From assembly GCA_900546735.1 (NCBI GenBank), contig URDW01000124.1, positions 1 through 5,854 of the forward strand: DNA of 5,854 bases, given 5' to 3'. Source of the DNA: an uncultured Oscillospiraceae bacterium. Lineage in GTDB: Bacteria; Bacillota; Clostridia; Oscillospirales; Acutalibacteraceae. Every line of letters begins with the position of its first letter. Within the stretch, counting starts at the first letter, position 1. The position numbers and the translations under genes are program-made. The notes under the pieces were generated by a model that saw only the letters and a list, made by a program, of their open reading frames with translations, searched no databases and had not been told where the DNA came from. Below, piece by piece: positions 5,809 to 5,854 of the stretch.

Positions 5809-5854
5809 CTGTCTCTTATACACATCTGACGCTGCCGACGACTTAATAGGTGTA
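5809..5854 (-). other. Illumina Nextera i5 adapter, inverted copy (artefact)
   Basis: This is the reverse complement of positions 5-50: mosaic end (5809-5827), read 1 primer part (5828-5841), index CTATTAAG as CTTAATAG (5842-5849) and five P5 bases. Genomic sequence ends at 5808. An apparent minus-strand ORF beginning MYKRQ at 5823 starts in the mosaic end and is false. The identical index at both ends means both ends carry the i5 side, not an i5/i7 pair. Confidence 0.98.

Noticed and set aside
5620..5823. Minus-strand ORF beginning MYKRQ.
   Set aside because: It starts in the adapter and is an out-of-frame shadow of prmC.
5..5854. A perfect 46-base terminal inverted repeat, as if the window were a transposon.
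   Set aside because: The repeat is exactly Nextera adapter plus index; the mosaic end comes from the Tn5 used in library preparation, and no transposase gene is present.

Overview
This window is a 5.76 kb piece of ordinary chromosomal DNA (51-5808) with Illumina Nextera adapter on both ends (1-50 and 5809-5854). The insert looks like a Gram-positive, endospore-lineage Firmicute, most likely a GC-rich clostridial gut-type anaerobe of the Oscillospiraceae/Ruminococcaceae kind. The reasons are roughly mid-50s % GC by eye, AAGGAG-type ribosome binding sites, a GerW/YtfJ sporulation protein next to its usual YtfI-like partner, a ScpA-ScpB pair, and an exported enzyme with many cysteines. The genus cannot be fixed from this sequence alone.

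All genes read on the minus strand, right to left: prmC (5' end cut off by the right adapter), a site-2 metalloprotease of family M50, scpA, scpB, a YtfI-like DUF2953 protein, ytfJ/gerW, a D-alanyl-D-alanine carboxypeptidase, and rluB (3' end cut off by the left adapter). Coding density is very high. The largest gaps are about 41 bp (prmC to M50) and 24 bp (ytfJ side). Several joints are overlapped or nearly so: M50/scpA are 3 bp apart, scpA/scpB overlap, the scpB stop codon lies inside the ytfI Shine-Dalgarno, and the carboxypeptidase overlaps rluB by 11 bp. There is no gene-free stretch longer than 300 bases.

The set combines housekeeping and sporulation roles: release-factor methylation (PrmC), chromosome segregation with SMC (ScpA/ScpB), intramembrane proteolysis (M50), spore formation or germination (YtfI/YtfJ), peptidoglycan trimming (carboxypeptidase) and 23S rRNA pseudouridylation (RluB). 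Similar neighbourhoods occur in Firmicutes; Bacillus subtilis, for example, has scpA-scpB close to dacB and rluB, and a separate ytfI-ytfJ pair.

I found no mobile element, CRISPR array, RNA gene or new defence system. The most noteworthy points are the duplicated sequencing adapter, which imitates terminal inverted repeats and creates false ORFs, and a terminator-like hairpin that covers the first start codons of the carboxypeptidase gene.
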